Shown here one piece after another: positions 34,322-42,410 of a DNA stretch of 46,165 nucleotides. The stretch spans positions 1-46,165 of the forward strand of contig JAFSXX010000047.1 of assembly GCA_017443845.1 (NCBI GenBank), in the 5' to 3' direction. Below the pieces are notes generated by a model that saw nothing but the letters and a program-made list of their open reading frames with translations, was not told where the DNA came from and made no database searches. The stretch's first letter is position 1, and each line of letters opens with the position of its first letter. The translations under genes and the position numbers were made by a program. Origin of the DNA: Bacteroidales bacterium (GTDB lineage: Bacteria; Bacteroidota; Bacteroidia; Bacteroidales; UBA932).

Positions 34322-37108
34322 CTAAAAGAGTGTGAGGTCATACGGATCCTTTACCACGTGGGGGATTTCCTGCTCAGGCTCAGGCTCGTTTGCAGGCTCG
34401 GTCTCTGCTGCGGGTTCGGACTCCTCAACCGGAGTATCGGGCTCCTCTTCGGGCTCGGGTTCCGGCTCAGGAATCTCCTTCTCGAGAGGCTCGATGAACT
34501 CCACCTTGCCGATATCCTTTGCCGTCAGGCGGCGTCCCTTGGCCTTGAGGCCATATTTCTCCACGAATTCCTCGACGTCGATCTTCTCCGGGTCCTTATC
34601 CTTGCTCTTGCCCTTGAAGGTCACCTGCGCCTGCGGGAACATATCGTCGGTGATGGCCACAAACCTGGAGCCGGACTCTTCGGCGATGAACGAAGCGGGG
34701 TTGACATTGTTGTATGGCTCAAAGGAGAAGCGCTTGATATAGAACATCTTGACCGACCCGTCGTAATAGATGGCCGAATAGACCTTCGCCGGATCGAATT
34801 TCTCGATACGGAGAATCTCTCCCTGATAGCGGTTGCTCAGATCGTATGAAGTAGTATAGTAAGTTCCGTTGCTCAGGACCACGAGCACCAGGTCGTCCTG
34901 CATGAACTCGCCCAGATAGATACCGGAACCGGAGTCATTCAGGCGGTTGACATCAGTGTCGAACCATATCTCCTTGCCTCCCAGGGTCGAAACGCCCTTG
35001 GACTTGAGGGTTATGCGCTGGATGGTATTCTGCTTGGTGACGAGGTTTCCCATCGAAGAGCGACCCTTGATCATAAGTTTCGCGAAGTCGAACTCCTCGG
35101 AGAGTTTCTTGATCTTCGGACGCGGCTTGTAGGCTATCCTGAGGACCTCCGCCTCGCCGTTGCCGTTGGAGGTGAACCATACCACGTAGGAGTTCGGAGT
35201 CCCCTTTGTGAGGTTGTACATCTTGTCGCGGGTTATACCCGTGATCGAGAACCTCTTGGCATAATAGGCTCCCTGGCGGCCGTCCCGGTAGATGACATTA
35301 TATACGGTGCGTTCGTCCCTGCGGTTGAATACGGCCGCGTGGATTATATCTTTTCCCACGAAGAGTTTGTCCTTGACCTTGGTCACCATATAGTCACCGT
35401 TCTTCATAAAGACTATGATCTCGGCGATATCGGAGCAGTCGCAGATGTACTCCGCATTCTCGATCTTTTTCTGGTCGGTTCCCACGAATCCGTCCGCCTT
35501 GTTGGCATAGAGCTTCGCATTGGCCGCGATGGCCTTCTCGGCCTGGATCTGCTCGAACGTGGCGATTTCGGTGCGGCGCGGCCAGGCGGCGCCATATTTC
35601 TTCTTGAGCTGCTGGAAGTACCTGACGGTAAAGTCGGTAAGGTGCTCCAGATTGTTGCGGACCTCGTCGATATTGGCCTCGATGCCGCGGATGCGCTCCT
35701 CGGCCGCCTTGATATCGAATCTGGATATCTTCCTGACAGGTTTCTCGACCAGCTTCGCGATGTCGGCCGGAGTTATCTCGCGGCGCAACATATCCTGATA
35801 CTGCTTCATCCCCGCCTCGACGTCGGCGAGCTGCTGTTCCCAGGATACGGCGTCGTTCTCGAGGATGCGGTACACCTTCTTCTCGAAGAATATCTTCTCG
35901 AGCGAAGAGTAGTGCCAGTCGGCCTCGAGTTCATCGAGCTGGATATTGAGCTCCTGCTCGAAGAGGTCCTTGGTATGGAATGCGTTGTATTTGAGGATTT
36001 CGTCCACTCCCATAAAATGAGGGTGGCGGTCCATGATGACACAGGCATTCGGGGAGACGGCCACCTCGCAGTTGGTGAAGGCGTAGAGGGCGTCGATGGT
36101 CTTGTCGGGCGAGACGTCGTTCTGCAGTTGGATGTTGATATCCACGGTATCGGACGACATGTCATCGACCTTCTTGATCTTGATCTTGCCCTTGTCGGAG
36201 GCCTTTATGATCGAGTCGATGAGGCTCTCGGTGGTCTGTCCGTAAGGAATCTCGGTAATCGAGAGGGTGCGCTTGTCCACCTTCACGATGCGTGCGCGGA
36301 TCTTGACCTTGCCCCCGCGCAGGCCGCGGTTGTATTTCGAGCAGTCGATCAGGCCGCCGGTGGGAAAATCGGGATAAATCTCGAATTCCTTCCCCCTGAG
36401 GGCCGCCACGCTGGCGTCGAGAAGTTCGTTGAAGTTATGCGGGAGGATCTTTACGGCGAGACCTACGGCGATTCCCTCGGTGCCCTGGGCGAGCAGCAGC
36501 GGGAATTTCATCGGCAGCACCACCGGTTCCTGGTTGGTTCCGTCGTAGGAGGGCACCCACTCGGTGATCTTCTTGTTGAAGGCCACCTCAAGCGCGAATT
36601 TGCTCAGGCGGGCCTCGATATAACGCGAAGCCGCCGCAGCGTCACCGGTGAAGATATTGCCCCAGTTTCCCTGACAGTCGATCAGATATTCCTTCTGTCC
36701 GAGTCCTACCAGCGCATCCTTGATGGAGGCGTCGCCGTGGGGGTGGTACTTCATCGTGTCGCCCACGATTCCGGCAACTTTGTGGTAATGGCCGTCGTCC
36801 ACCTTCTGCATCGCGTGCAGGATACGGCGCTGGACCGGCTTGAGGCCGTCCTCTATGTGAGGCACCGCGCGGTCGAGTATGACATAGGAGGCGTAGTCGA
36901 GGAACCAGTCCTTGTACATTCCCGAGAGTTTGTACTTGTTCTCGCCCTCCGCCACCAGGCGGTCGTATTTGTCGGTATCGGCCGCATTGAGATCGTCGTC
37001 GTCCAGGATCTCCCCGGCCTCCTCCTGCTCCTCCTGCTCTTCGGCCTGTCCTGCCGCCTCTTCGTCGATGAAATCTTCTTCGTACCCTTCGAGATCTTCC
37101 TTACTCAT
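34322..37108 (-). CDS. parC: DNA topoisomerase IV subunit A
   Basis: A 928-residue type IIA topoisomerase A subunit. The catalytic tyrosine is Y163 in AAAASRYIEARLS. The helix-turn-helix region has MKYHPHGDASIKDALVGLGQ, so the residue equivalent to GyrA Ser83 is alanine. A beta-pinwheel C-terminal domain of reduced size and an E/P-rich tail follow. The first roughly 48 residues form an acidic extension (EEQEEQEEAGEILDDDD). ATG 37108 is preferred over TTG 37114. The parE gene is not in the window. It lies 14 nt after era and 3 nt before the LOG gene. Confidence 0.93.
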   Translation of the reverse strand: MSKEDLEGYEEDFIDEEAAGQAEEQEEQEEAGEILDDDDLNAADTDKYDRLVAEGENKYKLSGMYKDWFLDYASYVILDRAVPHIEDGLKPVQRRILHAMQKVDDGHYHKVAGIVGDTMKYHPHGDASIKDALVGLGQKEYLIDCQGNWGNIFTGDAAAASRYIEARLSKFALEVAFNKKITEWVPSYDGTNQEPVVLPMKFPLLLAQGTEGIAVGLAVKILPHNFNELLDASVAALRGKEFEIYPDFPTGGLIDCSKYNRGLRGGKVKIRARIVKVDKRTLSITEIPYGQTTESLIDSIIKASDKGKIKIKKVDDMSSDTVDINIQLQNDVSPDKTIDALYAFTNCEVAVSPNACVIMDRHPHFMGVDEILKYNAFHTKDLFEQELNIQLDELEADWHYSSLEKIFFEKKVYRILENDAVSWEQQLADVEAGMKQYQDMLRREITPADIAKLVEKPVRKISRFDIKAAEERIRGIEANIDEVRNNLEHLTDFTVRYFQQLKKKYGAAWPRRTEIATFEQIQAEKAIAANAKLYANKADGFVGTDQKKIENAEYICDCSDIAEIIVFMKNGDYMVTKVKDKLFVGKDIIHAAVFNRRDERTVYNVIYRDGRQGAYYAKRFSITGITRDKMYNLTKGTPNSYVVWFTSNGNGEAEVLRIAYKPRPKIKKLSEEFDFAKLMIKGRSSMGNLVTKQNTIQRITLKSKGVSTLGGKEIWFDTDVNRLNDSGSGIYLGEFMQDDLVLVVLSNGTYYTTSYDLSNRYQGEILRIEKFDPAKVYSAIYYDGSVKMFYIKRFSFEPYNNVNPASFIAEESGSRFVAITDDMFPQAQVTFKGKSKDKDPEKIDVEEFVEKYGLKAKGRRLTAKDIGKVEFIEPLEKEIPEPEPEPEEEPDTPVEESEPAAETEPANEPEPEQEIPHVVKDPYDLTLF

Positions 37109-37122
37109 AGTCAAAACCTGTA

Positions 37123-38037
37123 TTAATCAAGAATATAGCCGAACTTCTTCAACTTCCTGCGATCTTCCCGCCAGTTGGGCTCGACCTTTACAAATGTCTG
37201 CAAAAAAACTTTCTTTTCAAAGAAGGACTCCATCTCCAGACGTGCCTCGGTGGCCACTTTCTTGAGCGCCTTTCCCTGGTGTCCGATGATGATACCCTTC
37301 TGCGAATCGCGCATCACGTTGATGACCGCGCTTATGTCGTAACGTTCCTCTCCCTCCTTGAACTCCTCTATCACGACCTCCGTGCAATAGGGAATCTCCT
37401 TGGTATAGTTCGTCAATATCTTCTCGCGGATAATCTCCGAAGCGAAGAAACGCATCGACTTGTCGGTAAACTGCTCCTTGTCGTACCAGGGCGGGCTGAC
37501 GGGCAGGAGCTCCACGATATGGTCGAAAAGGTTCTCCAGATTGAACTTCTCGAGGGCCGATACCGGGAAAACCTCCGCCTTGGGCACGAGCGCCTTCCAC
37601 TCCTCCATCAGGGTCAGCACCTCGTCCTGCCTGCCGAGGTCGATTTTGTTGAGCACTACCAGCACGGGGCATTCCAGGCGGTTGAGAGCCTCGACATATT
37701 CGATGTTCTTGTCCTTCTTCTCCACTATGTCGGTGACATAGAGGATTATGTCGGCATCGCCGATCGCCGTCTGGACGAAGTCCATCATACTCTCCTGCAG
37801 ACGGTAACTGGGCTTCAGGATGCCGGGCGTGTCGGAATAGACTATCTGGTAATCCGGCCCGTTGACGATGCCCATGATGCGATGGCGCGTGGTCTGCGCC
37901 TTGGCGGTCACTATCGAGAGTTTCTCTCCCACCAATGCGTTCATCAGCGTGGATTTGCCCACGTTCGGATTGCCTATGATATTGACGAATCCGGCGCGGT
38001 GCTGCTTCTTCGGAGTTTGTTCCCTGTTCTCTTCCAT
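37123..38037 (-). CDS. era: Ribosome-assembly GTPase Era
   Basis: A 304-residue GTPase that binds the 3' end of 16S rRNA. G1 is GNPNVGKST (22-30), G3 DTPG (69-72) and G4 NKID (130-133). The C-terminal KH domain contains IIIGHQGKALKKVATEAR. It starts 18 nt after rluB ends and is followed by parC. Confidence 0.96.
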   Translation of the reverse strand: MEENREQTPKKQHRAGFVNIIGNPNVGKSTLMNALVGEKLSIVTAKAQTTRHRIMGIVNGPDYQIVYSDTPGILKPSYRLQESMMDFVQTAIGDADIILYVTDIVEKKDKNIEYVEALNRLECPVLVVLNKIDLGRQDEVLTLMEEWKALVPKAEVFPVSALEKFNLENLFDHIVELLPVSPPWYDKEQFTDKSMRFFASEIIREKILTNYTKEIPYCTEVVIEEFKEGEERYDISAVINVMRDSQKGIIIGHQGKALKKVATEARLEMESFFEKKVFLQTFVKVEPNWREDRRKLKKFGYILD

Positions 38038-38055
38038 CCTGTGCCTTGTTTGGGA

Positions 38056-39060
38056 TTACTCGAACGAGCCCATCTTGAGTTTCGAAATCTCCGCCTCGGT
38101 GAGGAAACGCCAGTCGCCGCGTTTGAGCGCCTTCTTCGTCAGGCCGGCGAAATAGACGCGGTCGAGCTTCTTGACCTTGTATCCCAGATGCTCGAATATA
38201 CGGCGCACGATGCGGTTGCGGCCGGAATGGATCTCTATCCCTATCTGGGATTTCTCATCCTCGACATAAGAGAGGGAATCGGCGTGAATCTCGCCGTCCT
38301 CGAGGGTTATGCCCTTGAGAATGGCATCGAAATCCTCCTTTTTGAGGTTCCTGTCGAGGAATACGTGGTATATCTTGCGCGCACCGTAGGAAGGATGCGT
38401 GAGTTTCTCGGTCATCTCGCCGTCGTTGGTGAACATCAGCACACCGGTGGTGGCCTTGTCGAGCCTTCCCACCGGATAGATGCGCTGGGGGCACCTCGTG
38501 GCGGGAATGAGATCCATCACCGTCTTCTCGGCGTGGGGATCCGATACGGTGGTGACATAATCCTTGGGTTTGTTCATCACCAGATAGACCTTGGTCTCGC
38601 CCTTGATGCGTTCGCCGTTGAAGCGGACATCGTCGTCGTAGCGGACCTTGTGGCCGAGTTCCGTTATGCGTTCGCCGTTTACCGTAACAAGCCCCGTCTG
38701 GATGAACTCGTCGGCCTCCCTGCGGGAGCAGATGCCCGAGTTGGCGATGAACTTGTTGAGTCTTACGAACTCCTGGGTCTCAGGACGCACGGGCTTCTTC
38801 TCGACGGGCTTCGCAGCGCGGACTGCGGGTTTTACAGCGCGGGCTCCGGATTTGTAGCCTCCGCGGGAAGCGAACTTCCCTTCGGTCCCGGTTTTAACCG
38901 ATGAGGGCGCACTCTTTGACCTGGTCGAAGGACGTCCTGCCGGAGCACTTTTGCCGCGTCCTGCCGAAGGACGACCTGCCGCGCTCCTGCCTCCCCTGTT
39001 CGATAAACTCCTGCCGCGACCATTGCCGGTCGTCTTTCCGCTGCGTGTATCTTTTTCCAT
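38056..39060 (-). CDS. 23S rRNA pseudouridine synthase, RluB type, with basic N-terminal tail
   Basis: A 334-residue protein. Residues 1-95 are a low-complexity basic tail rich in R, S, G, K and A. An S4 RNA-binding domain follows (about 98-145; RLNKFIANSGICSRREADEF), then the RsuA/RluB catalytic domain with D201 in VGRLDKATTGVL and KIYHVFLDR. It isomerises a uridine in 23S rRNA. The long basic tail, common in Bacteroidota members, probably aids RNA binding. It is first in the cluster rluB-era-parC-LOG-FISUMP-GreA/Nudix-DUF362-Nim. Confidence 0.9.
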   Translation of the reverse strand: MEKDTRSGKTTGNGRGRSLSNRGGRSAAGRPSAGRGKSAPAGRPSTRSKSAPSSVKTGTEGKFASRGGYKSGARAVKPAVRAAKPVEKKPVRPETQEFVRLNKFIANSGICSRREADEFIQTGLVTVNGERITELGHKVRYDDDVRFNGERIKGETKVYLVMNKPKDYVTTVSDPHAEKTVMDLIPATRCPQRIYPVGRLDKATTGVLMFTNDGEMTEKLTHPSYGARKIYHVFLDRNLKKEDFDAILKGITLEDGEIHADSLSYVEDEKSQIGIEIHSGRNRIVRRIFEHLGYKVKKLDRVYFAGLTKKALKRGDWRFLTEAEISKLKMGSFE

Positions 39061-39099
39061 TGTTTAATCTCGATTGTATCTTATTGAACTATAATCCTG

Positions 39100-39107
39100 C
39101 AAAAATA
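39100..39107 (-). promoter_or_regulatory. -7 box of the rluB-era-parC cluster
   Basis: The minus strand reads TATTTTTG, 39 nt before the rluB ATG. The -33 element is unclear. Confidence 0.55.
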
Positions 39108-39146
39108 ACATTTTCCGGCAAATAATCCTAATAGGCGCCCCGTCAA

Positions 39147-39215
39147 AGGCCCTTCGAAGCACTGTCCCCCGGGGTGCGTTTGTTAGCCCCCGGGGGACAG
39201 TGCTTCGAAGGGCCT
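39147..39215. repeat. Conserved-loop hairpin, copy B
   Basis: Arms 39147-39174 and 39188-39215 are perfectly complementary over 28 bp. The 13-nt loop is TGCGTTTGTTAGC (39175-39187), differing from copies A and C only at its first base. The arm includes the TTCGAA and CCCCCGGGG segments. The loop points in the + orientation. Confidence 0.88.
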
Positions 39216-39234
39216 CGTGGAAGATTGCCAGCCT

Positions 39235-39303
39235 CCGGAGTGCGGGGTGTTGCCTCACGGGGGCTAACAAACGCTCCCCGTGAGGCAACACCCCGCACTT
39301 CGG
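39235..39303. repeat. Conserved-loop hairpin, copy C (inverted relative to B)
   Basis: The stem pairs 39239-39262 with 39276-39299 (24 bp, perfect). After one G-T mismatch it continues for 3 bp more (39235-39237 with 39301-39303). The loop 39263-39275, read on the minus strand, is AGCGTTTGTTAGC, identical to copy A. Only 19 nt separate it from copy B, giving a back-to-back pair. Confidence 0.87.
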
Positions 39304-39309
39304 TAATTA

Positions 39310-39341
39310 TTTGCAATTCTCGGCGACAACGGCTATATTTG
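39310..39341 (+). promoter_or_regulatory. Complete Bacteroidota promoter of the FtsX-type permease
   Basis: TTTG (39310-39313) and TATATTTG (39334-39341) are 20 nt apart, the canonical -33/-7 arrangement. A strong purine-rich ribosome-binding site, GGAGGA (39355-39360), precedes the ATG at 39367. Confidence 0.7.
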
Positions 39342-39366
39342 CAACAAATACAATGGAGGATTGAGG

Positions 39367-40560
39367 ATGAGAGATTTTCTTGAAACCGCTTTGGATGCGA
39401 TCCGCACCAACAAGCTAAGGTCGGTTCTGACCATACTTATCATCGCCGTAGGCATCACTTCACTCGTCGGCATTCAAACCGCCATAGAGGTACTTTCGCG
39501 TGAACTCTCTGACAGTTTCAGCCGGATGGGCGCAGCCAGGCTCACCGTCACCGCAGCCGAAAAAGCCCCGCCGCTGACCGTCCGCCAGGCCCGCGACTTC
39601 ACCGCGTCCATAATCGGCGAGGGAGACATCGCAGCCAGCATAAGCATCCCGGTCGACGCCCTTGCCAGAGCCTCGTCGGAAGGGAAAACCACCGACCCGG
39701 TAATAACCTTGACCGCCTCCGACCCGCATTGGCTCCAATGCAGCGGAAACACCCTCGCAGCCGGCCGGAACTTCACCCGCAGGGAGATGACGGAAGGGGC
39801 TGCGGTATGCCTGATAGGCGCCTCCATCGCCTCCAAGATAGCCGGAGGTGAAGCGGATGCCATCGGACGCGAAATATCTTTCGGCCGCGGCACCTACCGA
39901 GTCATAGGGACAATCGAAAAGCGCGGGGCAGGGTTCGCCCCAGGAGCGGGATGCGAGGCGGTCATCCCGCTGGCCAATGCCACAGGACAGCTTACGGGTG
40001 AGGGATCCGCCTGCACCGTCACCCTCCTGGCCGCCGAGACCGGCACCGGCAGCGCGAAGGAAACCGCCCGCAACACGATGCGGAGAATCAGGAGGCTCGC
40101 TCCCGACGCCCCCGATGACTTCGAAATCAAATCGGGAGACTCGCTCGGGGAGACACTCGGCTCGCTCGAATCCAAGCTTTCCGCAGCCGCCCTCGCGATA
40201 GGGCTCATAACCCTCCTGGGAGCCGCAGCAGGCTTGACGAACATAATGCTGGTCTCGGTCCGGGAGAGGCGCTCCGAGATAGGCCTCCGCAAAGCCATCG
40301 GAGCCAGGAAAGACATGATAGCAAGGCAATTCCTGTTCGAATCGTTCCTTATCTGCCAGGCGGGAGGGGTAATCGGCGCCATCCTGGGCACCGCTGCGGG
40401 AAACACGGTCGCCGTCATACTTGGCGGAAGATTCCTGCTGCCCGTCAAATGGCTGGCGGCATCGATCCTGATCTGCACTGCCGTCAGCCTCCTGTCCGGA
40501 TTCCTGCCTGCCAGGAAGGCATCAGAGATGGACCCCATAGAGGCGCTCAGACAGACATGA
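39367..40560 (+). CDS. MacB/FtsX-type ABC transporter permease
   Basis: About 397 residues. An N-terminal helix (about 16-36) is followed by a periplasmic MacB-PCD-like domain (to about 270) and three C-terminal helices of the FtsX domain, with SVRERRSEIGLRKAIGARKD between the first two. It ends RKASEMDPIEALRQT, the usual tail of this family. ATG 39367 fits the ribosome-binding site better than TTG 39361. Such permeases normally work with an ATPase and a periplasmic adaptor, yet neither is adjacent, so partners must be encoded elsewhere. Confidence 0.88.
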   Translation: MRDFLETALDAIRTNKLRSVLTILIIAVGITSLVGIQTAIEVLSRELSDSFSRMGAARLTVTAAEKAPPLTVRQARDFTASIIGEGDIAASISIPVDALARASSEGKTTDPVITLTASDPHWLQCSGNTLAAGRNFTRREMTEGAAVCLIGASIASKIAGGEADAIGREISFGRGTYRVIGTIEKRGAGFAPGAGCEAVIPLANATGQLTGEGSACTVTLLAAETGTGSAKETARNTMRRIRRLAPDAPDDFEIKSGDSLGETLGSLESKLSAAALAIGLITLLGAAAGLTNIMLVSVRERRSEIGLRKAIGARKDMIARQFLFESFLICQAGGVIGAILGTAAGNTVAVILGGRFLLPVKWLAASILICTAVSLLSGFLPARKASEMDPIEALRQT

Positions 40561-40594
40561 TGACCGCCTGGAGCGGCATTACTGAAAAGAAAAG

Positions 40595-42337
40595 CTAAAA
40601 GATAGACTCCTTGTCCTTGATATCCTTGACCCTGAGCTGGATGTTGGCGATGCCGCGGTAGTAGTTCTCCGCAATCGAGTAGCAGATATCCACGGGGTTG
40701 CCGTTCTGGATGTGGTCGAAGTGCTCCGACAGGTTGAAGGCGATCGCCGGGATGTAGCGGTAAGGTTCGTCCTCCTGAATGAGCTCAAGGCGCATATGCT
40801 TCATCTCGCCCGAATCCGCGGCGCCCACCTTGCGGCCGTTGCCGTTGTCATAGACATTCTCTGTGATGAATACCGGCGACTGGTTGCCGGGGCCGAATGG
40901 CTGGAAGGATTTCAGGAGGCGGAAGAACTTGGGGGTTATCTGCTTGAAGTCGAGATATGAATCGATCTGGATGACCGGAGTCAGCTGGACCGCAGCTATC
41001 TTCTCGGCCACATAAGTCTCGAAGCGGCGGCAGAATTCATCGAAATTCTCCTCCTTGATGGTGAGGCCGGCGGCGTAGGTGTGGCCTCCGAAGTTCTCCA
41101 GAAGGTCGGCGCAAGACTCGATGGCCTCATAGAGGTCGAAGCCCGAGACGGAACGGGCCGAACCGGTGATGAATCCGTTGGATTTGGTCAGGACGATAGT
41201 GGGCCTGTAGTACGCCTCCACAAGGCGCGAGGCGACGATTCCGACCACTCCCTTGTGCCACTCCGGATTGTAAACGATGGTGGACTTGCGGTTCTTGAAA
41301 TCGGGGAGCGCCTCGACCATCCTGAGCGCCTGCTCGGTAATCTTGCGGTCGATCTTCTTGCGGTCGTCGTTGTGGGCGTTGATGGCCTCGCCTATCTCGA
41401 GCGCGTCCTCGTCATCCCTTGCGGTGAGCATATCGACCGCTGTGCGGCCCGACTCCATACGGCCTGCCGCATTGATGCGCGGGCCTATCTTGAAGACGAT
41501 CTCGTCGATGGTGATGGCGTGCTTCTCGAGTCCGGAGAGCTTTATGATGGATTTGAGGCCTTTACGGGGATTCTCGTTGAGCTGTTTGAGGCCGAAGTGG
41601 GCCAGGACGCGGTTCTCGCCCGTCACGGAGACCAGGTCGGAGGCGATGCTGACTGCCAGCAGATCGAGCAGCGAAAGGATCTTCTCGAACGGAATGCCGA
41701 AGCGCTGCGAATAGGCCTGCACCAGCTTGAATCCCACTCCGCAGCCGGAGAGGTCGTCGAAGGGATAATGGCAGTCCTCGCGCTTGGGGTCGAGCACCGC
41801 CACTGCCGGGGGAAGCTCCACGTCGGGCAGATGGTGGTCGCAGATTATGACGTCGATTCCCAGGCTCTTGGCATATTTGACCTTCTCGACGGCCTTGATT
41901 CCGCAGTCGAGGGTGATAATCAGGGTGCAGCCCAGTTCGTGGGCGCAGTCGATGCCCTTGTAGGAGAGGCCGTATCCCTCGTCGTAACGGTCGGGGATAT
42001 AGTACTCCAGAAGCGTCGTAAACTCCCTCAGGAAGGAATAGACGAGCGAGACGGCGGTGGTGCCGTCCACATCGTAGTCGCCGTAGATCATTATGCGTTC
42101 CTTCCCCTCCACGGCATTGTGAAGGCGCTCCACCGCCTGCTCCATATCCTTCATCAGGAAGGGGTCGTGGAGCATCGAGAGGTCGGGGCGGAAGAATTCG
42201 CGGGCCTTGGCGAAGGTATCGATGCCGCGCTGGACAAGAAGGTTGGAGAGAACCTGGTCGATGCCAAGCTCCTGCGACAACTGGCGTACCGCCGCCGGAT
42301 TGCCCTGCTCCTTAACTATCCACTTCTTGTCTGTCAT
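40595..42337 (-). CDS. recJ: Single-stranded-DNA-specific exonuclease RecJ
   Basis: A 580-residue DHH-family 5'-3' ssDNA exonuclease of recombination and mismatch repair. Motifs are DYDVDG (87-92), DCG (LDCGIKAVEK), CDHHLPD (DHH at 167-169) and the DHHA1-domain GGHTYAAGLTI. ATG 42337 (MTDKKWIVKEQG) is preferred over TTG 42346. The promoter box at 42344-42351 lies only 6 nt upstream, implying an almost leaderless transcript. It converges on the permease gene. Confidence 0.93.
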   Translation of the reverse strand: MTDKKWIVKEQGNPAAVRQLSQELGIDQVLSNLLVQRGIDTFAKAREFFRPDLSMLHDPFLMKDMEQAVERLHNAVEGKERIMIYGDYDVDGTTAVSLVYSFLREFTTLLEYYIPDRYDEGYGLSYKGIDCAHELGCTLIITLDCGIKAVEKVKYAKSLGIDVIICDHHLPDVELPPAVAVLDPKREDCHYPFDDLSGCGVGFKLVQAYSQRFGIPFEKILSLLDLLAVSIASDLVSVTGENRVLAHFGLKQLNENPRKGLKSIIKLSGLEKHAITIDEIVFKIGPRINAAGRMESGRTAVDMLTARDDEDALEIGEAINAHNDDRKKIDRKITEQALRMVEALPDFKNRKSTIVYNPEWHKGVVGIVASRLVEAYYRPTIVLTKSNGFITGSARSVSGFDLYEAIESCADLLENFGGHTYAAGLTIKEENFDEFCRRFETYVAEKIAAVQLTPVIQIDSYLDFKQITPKFFRLLKSFQPFGPGNQSPVFITENVYDNGNGRKVGAADSGEMKHMRLELIQEDEPYRYIPAIAFNLSEHFDHIQNGNPVDICYSIAENYYRGIANIQLRVKDIKDKESIF

Positions 42338-42343
42338 ATCCGG

Positions 42344-42351
42344 CAAATATA
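42344..42351 (-). promoter_or_regulatory. -7 box of recJ
   Basis: The minus strand reads TATATTTG, a full consensus match, ending 6 nt before the recJ ATG. If used, transcription would begin at or within a few bases of the start codon. Confidence 0.45.
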
Positions 42352-42383
42352 CTACAATTTGCCCAAGTATGTAAAAAAAAGAT

Positions 42384-42391
42384 TACTTTTG
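42384..42391 (+). promoter_or_regulatory. -7 box of lysS
   Basis: TACTTTTG matches TAnnTTTG, with TTTG at 42358-42361 as a possible -33 element 22 nt upstream. The lysS ATG is 20 nt downstream. Confidence 0.55.
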
Positions 42392-42410
42392 CATCTCTAA
42401 CAAAAAGATT

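Larger units (their letters stand above)
39061..39366. other. 306-bp divergent intergenic region with paired hairpins
   Basis: There is no gene here. It holds the rluB promoter box (39100-39107, minus), two conserved-loop hairpins in opposite orientation (39147-39215 and 39235-39303) and the permease promoter (39310-39341, plus). Both promoters point away from the hairpins, which therefore lie outside the predicted transcripts. Confidence 0.85.

Noticed and set aside
36720-36760. Ala at the GyrA Ser83-equivalent position of ParC as a quinolone-resistance mutation
   Set aside because: HPHGDAS is, as far as I recall, common in Bacteroidota ParC, so it is probably natural variation rather than acquired resistance.
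29836-39303. Conserved-loop hairpins as integron attC sites
   Set aside because: The loop has GTTAGC, but the arms are fully paired without the extrahelical bases and spacer typical of attC, the GTTRRRY core does not fit, and no integrase or cassette array is visible.
39147-39303. Conserved-loop hairpins as ordinary intrinsic terminators
   Set aside because: No T-tract follows them, and copies B and C lie upstream of both flanking promoters. Copy A alone could act as one.
29836-39303. A CRISPR array
   Set aside because: Only three copies in two places, no regular spacers, and no cas genes in the window.
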